Of a DNA stretch of 27,225 bases, positions 22,975-27,225 are shown piece by piece. The stretch is from Shimia sp041624275 (GTDB taxonomy: Bacteria > Pseudomonadota > Alphaproteobacteria > Rhodobacterales > Rhodobacteraceae). The notes beneath the pieces were generated by a model. The model saw only the letters and a list, made by a program, of their open reading frames with translations, searched no databases and had not been told where the DNA came from. Both the position numbers and the translations under genes were made by a program. Location of the stretch: assembly GCF_041624275.1 (NCBI RefSeq), contig NZ_JBFJVE010000014.1, positions 1 to 27,225 of the forward strand. The letters run 5' to 3'. Every line of letters begins with the position of its first letter. The stretch's first letter is position 1.

Positions 22975-24783
22975 ATGGTGTTGAACCCGGTAGTCGAGCG
23001 TGTCACGGAACGGATCATCGCGCGCAGCGAGGCTTCGCGCGCGGCGCATCTGGGGCGCATGGCGGCGGCCCGCTCAAAGGGGCCGGCGCGGGCGCATCTG
23101 AGCTGCAGCGGACAGGCCCATGCCTATGCCGGGGCCGGACCCGATCAGGGCCGGCTGGCCGAGACCGGCGCCGGCAACCTCGCCATCGTCACCGCCTATA
23201 ACGACATGCTGTCGGCGCATCGGCCCTATGAACGCTACCCCGAGCTGATCCGCGACGCGGCGCGCGGGATGGGGGCCACCGCGCAGGTCGCCGGCGGGGT
23301 GCCGGCGATGTGCGACGGCGTCACCCAGGGCGAGGCGGGGATGGAGCTGAGCCTGTTCTCGCGCGATGTCATCGCCATGGCGACGGCGGTGGCGCTCAGC
23401 CACAATGTCTTCGACGCGGCGCTGTTTCTCGGGGTCTGCGACAAGATCGTGCCGGGGCTGGTGATCGGGGCGCAGGGCTTCGGCCACCTGCCGGCGGTCT
23501 TCGTGCCCGCCGGGCCGATGACCAGCGGCCTGCCGAACGAGGACAAGGCCCGGGTGCGGCGCCAGTTCGCCCGCGGCGAGGTCGGCCGCGAGGCGCTGAT
23601 GAAGGCCGAGATGGCGGCCTATCACGGCCCCGGCACCTGCACCTTCTACGGCACCGCCAACACCAACCAGATGCTGATGGAATTCATGGGGCTGCATCTG
23701 CCGGGGGCCAGTTTCGTGCCGCCCGACAGCGATCTGCGCGACGCGCTGACCGCCGAGGCGACCCGCCGCGCCCTGTCGATGAGTGCGCTCGGCAACGACT
23801 ATCGCCCGCTCTGCGAGGTGCTCGACGAACGCGCCTTCGTCAACGGCATCGTCGGGCTCAATGCCACCGGCGGCTCGACCAACCTGCTGATCCACCTCGT
23901 GGCAATGGCGCGGGCCGGCGGTATCCTGCTGGACTGGCAGGATTTTTCCGATCTTTCCGAGGTCACGCCGCTGTTGGCGCGGGTCTATCCCAACGGGCTG
24001 GCCGATGTGAACATGTTCCACGCCGCCGGCGGGCTCGGCTTCATGGTGGGCGCGCTTCTGAGGGCCGGGCTGCTGCACCCCGACACGCTGACCGCGATGG
24101 GCGAGGGGCTGGAAAGCTACACCCGCGCCCCGCAGCTCAAGGCGGGGCAACTGAGCTGGGGCGCGCCGATCACCGACAGTCTCAACCCGGCGATCCTGCG
24201 CCCGGCCGAGACGCCCTTCCAGCAGACCGGCGGGCTGAAAAAGCTCGACGGCGGGCTCGGCACGGCGGTGATGAAGGTCTCGGCGGTGGCGCCCGAACAT
24301 CACGTGATCGAGGCCCCGGCGCGGGTCTTCAACGACCAGAACGAGGTCAAGGCCGCCTTCAAGGCCGGCGAATTCACCGGCGACGTGGTGGTGGTGGTGC
24401 GCTTTCAGGGGCCGCGCGCCAACGGCATGCCGGAACTGCACAGCCTGACTCCGATCCTGTCGATCCTGCAGGGGCGCGGCCAGAAGGTGGCGCTGGTCAC
24501 AGACGGGCGCATGTCGGGGGCCTCGGGCAAGGTGCCGGCGGCGATCCATGTCTGCCCCGAGGCCGCCGATGGCGGGCTGATCGCGCGGCTTCGCGACGGC
24601 GACGTGCTGCGCGTCGACGCGGTTGCCGGGCGGCTCGAGGTGCTGAGCCCCGCCGTGGCCTCGCGCCCCCCCGCCGAGGTCGACCTCGGCGCCAATGCGG
24701 CCGGCTGCGGGCGCGAGCTGTTCGAGGTCTTCCGCCGCTCGGCCAGCCCGGCCAGCGACGGCGCCAGCGTGTTCAAGGGCTAG
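22975..24783 (+). CDS. edd: 6-phosphogluconate dehydratase
   Basis: 602 residues, the normal Edd length, in the IlvD/Edd family of [4Fe-4S] dehydratases. Edd converts 6-phosphogluconate to 2-keto-3-deoxy-6-phosphogluconate, the first committed step of the Entner-Doudoroff pathway. Cluster and active-site cysteines are in PAMCDGVTQGE, GVCDKIVPG and HGPGTCTFYGTANTNQM. VTDGRMSGASGKVPAAIHVCPEA near residue 510 is the second family signature. An in-frame TAG at 22960 fixes the start near 22975; the ribosome site is weak (GAGA), and the preceding bases AGATCGGGAT-AGATCGAGAA look like an imperfect 10-bp duplication. It is followed 16 bases later by eda, as in many bacteria. Confidence 0.95.
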   Translation: MVLNPVVERVTERIIARSEASRAAHLGRMAAARSKGPARAHLSCSGQAHAYAGAGPDQGRLAETGAGNLAIVTAYNDMLSAHRPYERYPELIRDAARGMGATAQVAGGVPAMCDGVTQGEAGMELSLFSRDVIAMATAVALSHNVFDAALFLGVCDKIVPGLVIGAQGFGHLPAVFVPAGPMTSGLPNEDKARVRRQFARGEVGREALMKAEMAAYHGPGTCTFYGTANTNQMLMEFMGLHLPGASFVPPDSDLRDALTAEATRRALSMSALGNDYRPLCEVLDERAFVNGIVGLNATGGSTNLLIHLVAMARAGGILLDWQDFSDLSEVTPLLARVYPNGLADVNMFHAAGGLGFMVGALLRAGLLHPDTLTAMGEGLESYTRAPQLKAGQLSWGAPITDSLNPAILRPAETPFQQTGGLKKLDGGLGTAVMKVSAVAPEHHVIEAPARVFNDQNEVKAAFKAGEFTGDVVVVVRFQGPRANGMPELHSLTPILSILQGRGQKVALVTDGRMSGASGKVPAAIHVCPEAADGGLIARLRDGDVLRVDAVAGRLEVLSPAVASRPPAEVDLGANAAGCGRELFEVFRRSASPASDGASVFKG

Positions 24784-24799
24784 AGACAGGGGAAAACTC

Positions 24800-25456
24800 A
24801 TGACCGTGACCCCGCAACAGGCCAGCCGGCTCACCCGCGAAATCTGCGCCCTGGCGCCGGTGATCCCGGTTCTGGTGATCGAGGATGCCGCCACCGCCCG
24901 CCCGCTGGCCGAGGCGCTGGTCGCCGGTGGTCTGCCGGCGCTCGAGGTGACCCTGCGCACGCCCGCCGCCCTGCCGGCGATCCGCGCCATGGCCGGGGTG
25001 GCGGGGGCGCGGGTCGGCGCCGGCACGCTGGTCACGCCAGAGGACGTGCGCGCCGCGAAACGGGCCGGTGCGACTTTCGGCGTCTCGCCCGGCGCCACCG
25101 ACGCGCTGCTGGCGGCCTGCGAAGAGCTGGGCCTGCCGCTGCTGCCCGGCGCCGCCACCGCCAGTGAGGCGATGCGCCTGTTGGCGCGCGGCTACGACAT
25201 GCAGAAGTTCTTTCCCGCCGAGGCCTCGGGCGGGGCGGCGGCGCTGAAGGCCATCGGCGCGCCGCTGCCGCAGATCGGTTTCTGCCCGACCGGCGGCGTC
25301 GGCCCGGAGAATGTGCAAGACTATCTGGCGCTGGCCAATGTGCCCTGTGTCGGCGGCAGCTGGGTGGCCCCGCGCCAGCTGGTGGCCGAGCGCCGCTGGC
25401 ACGAGATCGAGGCTCTGGCCCGGGCCGCCGCGCAGTTGGGCCGGGCGGCACCGTGA
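24800..25456 (+). CDS. eda: KDPG aldolase
   Basis: 218 residues, a class I aldolase with a TIM-barrel fold. The Schiff-base lysine is K136 in MQKFFPAEASGG and the catalytic Glu is E49 in LEVTLRT. GAGTLVTPEDV, GVSPG and FCPTGGV are further conserved blocks. It splits 2-keto-3-deoxy-6-phosphogluconate into pyruvate and glyceraldehyde-3-phosphate, using the edd product. CAGGGGAAA precedes the ATG. It is probably co-transcribed with edd and possibly with the sugar kinase 43 bases downstream. Confidence 0.95.
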   Translation: MTVTPQQASRLTREICALAPVIPVLVIEDAATARPLAEALVAGGLPALEVTLRTPAALPAIRAMAGVAGARVGAGTLVTPEDVRAAKRAGATFGVSPGATDALLAACEELGLPLLPGAATASEAMRLLARGYDMQKFFPAEASGGAAALKAIGAPLPQIGFCPTGGVGPENVQDYLALANVPCVGGSWVAPRQLVAERRWHEIEALARAAAQLGRAAP

Positions 25457-25499
25457 GCGGGATATTCCTTTCGCCCCGGTGGCTTGCTAGGCTGCCGCG

Positions 25500-26384
25500 A
25501 TGACCCGATTGCCGCAACCCAGCCTGATTGCCATCGATGGCGGCGGCACCGCCTGCCGCTTCCTGCTCGTGCTTGGCGAGCGCCGCTTTCGCCATGACGA
25601 GGGCGCGGCCAATGTCCACAGCGCACCGCAGGCGGCGCTGGACACGCTGCTGCGCGGGCTGCGCGCCCTGACCGAGGCCGCCGGGCTGACCTTTGAGGAT
25701 CTCGCCGGCGTGCCGATCTATGCCGGCCTCGCCGGGGTCGCGGATGCCGCCGGCGCGGCGCGGATCGCCCGCCACCTGCCGTCGCGCCGGGTGCGGGTCG
25801 AAAATGATTCCCGCGCCGCGGTGGCCGGGGCGCTGGGCGATGCGCCGGGCTGTGTTGCCGGCATCGGCACCGGCTCTTACCTGGCGCGTCAGGGGCCGGG
25901 CGGCTTTCGCCTGATCGGCGGTCACGGGCTGCTCTTGGGCGACGAGGCCTCGGGCGGCTGGCTGGGGCTGCGGCTCTTGCGGCAGGTGCTGCTGGCCGCC
26001 GACGGGCTGGCACCGCAAAGCGATCTCAGCCGCGCCTGTTTCGCCGAGTTCGGCGATGACCCGGTGCGGATCATGGCCTTTGCCGCCGGGGCCACGCCCG
26101 GCGATTACGGCCGCTGGGCGCCGCGCGTGGTCGCGGCGGCAAAGGCCGGGGACGCGCTGGCCGCTGCCCTGATGCGCGAGGGCGCGGACTATCTGATCGC
26201 CGGGCTCGCGGCGCTCGGCTGCAGCGAGGATGAACCATTGTGCCTGACCGGCGGCGTCGGGCCCTGTTACGCGCCCTATCTCGCCAAGGCCGGCCTGGGC
26301 AATATCATCGCCCCGAGGGGCAGTGCTCTGGACGGGGCGCTGCTCTTGGCGCAGCGTATGACGGAGGCGCCGCATGAGCCCTGA
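25500..26384 (+). CDS. BadF/BadG/BcrA-type sugar kinase, probable N-acetylglucosamine or glucosamine kinase
   Basis: 294 residues with the ASKHA (actin/hexokinase) fold. Phosphate-1 is LIAIDGGGTACRFLL (about 9-23), phosphate-2 is GIGTGSYLA near 120, GDEASGGWLG is near 150, and the adenosine motif is LTGGVGPCYAPYL near 250. BcrAD/BadFG-domain proteins of this size act as eukaryote-like GlcNAc kinases or glucosamine kinases. The overlap of 11 bases with nagA makes an amino-sugar substrate the best guess. No good Shine-Dalgarno precedes the ATG; TAGGCT at 25488-25493, 6 bases before it, could be a -10 box for a leaderless mRNA. GGAGG inside its end (26363-26367) serves nagA. Confidence 0.8.
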   Translation: MTRLPQPSLIAIDGGGTACRFLLVLGERRFRHDEGAANVHSAPQAALDTLLRGLRALTEAAGLTFEDLAGVPIYAGLAGVADAAGAARIARHLPSRRVRVENDSRAAVAGALGDAPGCVAGIGTGSYLARQGPGGFRLIGGHGLLLGDEASGGWLGLRLLRQVLLAADGLAPQSDLSRACFAEFGDDPVRIMAFAAGATPGDYGRWAPRVVAAAKAGDALAAALMREGADYLIAGLAALGCSEDEPLCLTGGVGPCYAPYLAKAGLGNIIAPRGSALDGALLLAQRMTEAPHEP

Positions 26385-27225
26385 CGCAACCGCCCTCACC
26401 GGGGCGCGGATCTTTGACGGAGCCGGGTTTCTCGACGGCCACGCGCTGGTGATCGAGGGCGGGCAGATCGCGCAGCTGCTGCCGCAAGCCGATCTGCCGG
26501 CCTCGGCCCGCCGCCAGCGGCTCGCGGGCGGGGTGATTGGCCCGGGCTTCATCGACCTTCAGGTCAACGGCGGCGGCGGGGTGATGTTCAACGCTTCGCC
26601 GGATGTGGCCAGCCTGCGGGTGATGGCGGCGGCCCATGCCCGCATCGGCGCGACCACCATCCTGCCGACCCTGATTACCGACACCGAGGCGCGGATGCGC
26701 GCAGCGGTGACGGCGGTGGCCGAGGCGGTGGCGGCGGGGGTCGCCGGCATTGCCGGGCTGCATCTCGAGGGGCCGTTTCTGGCGCCATCGCGCCACGGCG
26801 CCCATGATCGGGCGCTGATCCGGCCGCTTTCCGGGGCCGATCTCGACTTTCTGACCGCCGCCGCGCGGGCGCTGCCGCTGCTCAAGGTGACGCTGGCGCC
26901 CGAAGTGGTCGACGATGCCGCCATCCGGCGGCTGGCCGAGGCCGGGGTGCTGGTCTCGCTGGGCCATAGCGAGGCCGATTTCGACACCTGCGCCGCGGCG
27001 GCGCGGGCCGGGGCGCGCTGCGTGACCCATCTTTTCAACGCCCAGAGCCCGCTGGGCCACCGGGCGCCTGGGATGGTCGGTGCGGCGCTCGATCTCGGGC
27101 AGCTCTCGGCCGGGGTGATCGCCGACGGGGTGCATGTGCACCCGGCGGCGCTGGCGGTGGCGCTGCGCGCCAAGCGCGGGCCGGGCCGCCTGTTTCTGGT
27201 CAGCGACGCCATGGCCACCGCCGGC
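26374..27225 (+). CDS. nagA: N-acetylglucosamine-6-phosphate deacetylase, N-terminal part
   Basis: 284 codons run open to the window end; the full enzyme is about 380 residues. It belongs to the amidohydrolase superfamily. IGPGFIDLQVNGGGG opens the barrel, the metal ligand Glu is in LHLEGPFLAPSRHGAH, His residues are in SLGHSEAD and THLFNAQSPLGHR, the substrate His is in GVIADGVHVHP, and the catalytic Asp is in VSDAMATAG at the edge. NagA removes acetate from GlcNAc-6-phosphate, giving glucosamine-6-phosphate. The conserved THLFNAMS is THLFNAQS here. The start at 26374 has GGAGG 6 bases upstream, within the kinase gene. Confidence 0.93.
   Translation, partial: MSPDATALTGARIFDGAGFLDGHALVIEGGQIAQLLPQADLPASARRQRLAGGVIGPGFIDLQVNGGGGVMFNASPDVASLRVMAAAHARIGATTILPTLITDTEARMRAAVTAVAEAVAAGVAGIAGLHLEGPFLAPSRHGAHDRALIRPLSGADLDFLTAAARALPLLKVTLAPEVVDDAAIRRLAEAGVLVSLGHSEADFDTCAAAARAGARCVTHLFNAQSPLGHRAPGMVGAALDLGQLSAGVIADGVHVHPAALAVALRAKRGPGRLFLVSDAMATAG

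Noticed and set aside
20454..23060. 868-codon frame antisense to katG
   Set aside because: No recognisable domain, and it spans the whole katG coding region and the oxyR-katG promoter; a composition artefact.
23074..25158. 694-codon frame antisense to edd and eda
   Set aside because: Low-complexity His/Arg/Gly sequence across two conserved enzyme genes; no ribosome site or motif.

Overview
The window is about 27 kb of very GC-rich chromosomal DNA. Long antisense open frames lie over almost every gene, which is normal at this base composition. Gene content points to an alphaproteobacterium of the Rhodobacterales (Paracoccus/Rhodobacter/roseobacter group): a SoeABC-type sulfite dehydrogenase beside a TauABC taurine importer, a divergent oxyR-katG pair, an edd-eda Entner-Doudoroff pair, and a small membrane protein of a type I associate with this order. 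I saw no transposase, integrase, CRISPR array, tRNA or rRNA, and the region reads as ordinary chromosome.

Layout. (1) 2-232: 3' end of a thiolase gene. (2) 595-5011: soeABC, with single-base TGATG overlaps between genes, encoding a membrane-anchored molybdenum/iron-sulfur complex predicted to oxidise sulfite on the cytoplasmic face. (3) 5135-6470: a TrmO-like tRNA methyltransferase (+) facing a tandem-domain universal stress protein (-). (4) 6946-10185: tauABC, with two strong stem-loops between tauA and tauB and a permease carrying an extra domain of about 130 residues. (5) 10321-14967: a small two-helix membrane protein convergent with an RND efflux pair (adaptor then pump, minus strand). 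(6) 15187-19512: a fused E1 alpha-beta 2-oxoacid dehydrogenase overlapping a FabD-like acyltransferase (minus strand), with a divergent LysR-type regulator. (7) 19452-22754: oxyR divergent from katG. (8) 22975-27225: edd, eda, a BadF/BcrA-type sugar kinase and a truncated nagA, all plus strand.

How the genes fit together. Imported taurine is normally broken down to sulfite plus a C2 unit, and SoeABC would dispose of the sulfite, so blocks 2 and 4 form a plausible functional pair. The enzymes that release sulfite (tpa or tauXY, xsc, pta) are not in the window. Two copies resembling the TauR direct repeat, 22 bp apart, lie upstream of tauA. Block 8 joins Entner-Doudoroff enzymes to amino-sugar phosphorylation and deacetylation.

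The observations most worth following are: the E1-acyltransferase two-gene module, whose acyltransferase lacks the carboxylate-binding arginine of malonyl transferases; matching tandem duplications of the ribosome-binding region in front of the two convergent genes trmO and usp; the TauR-like repeats; the enlarged TauC; and the paired hairpins between tauA and tauB.
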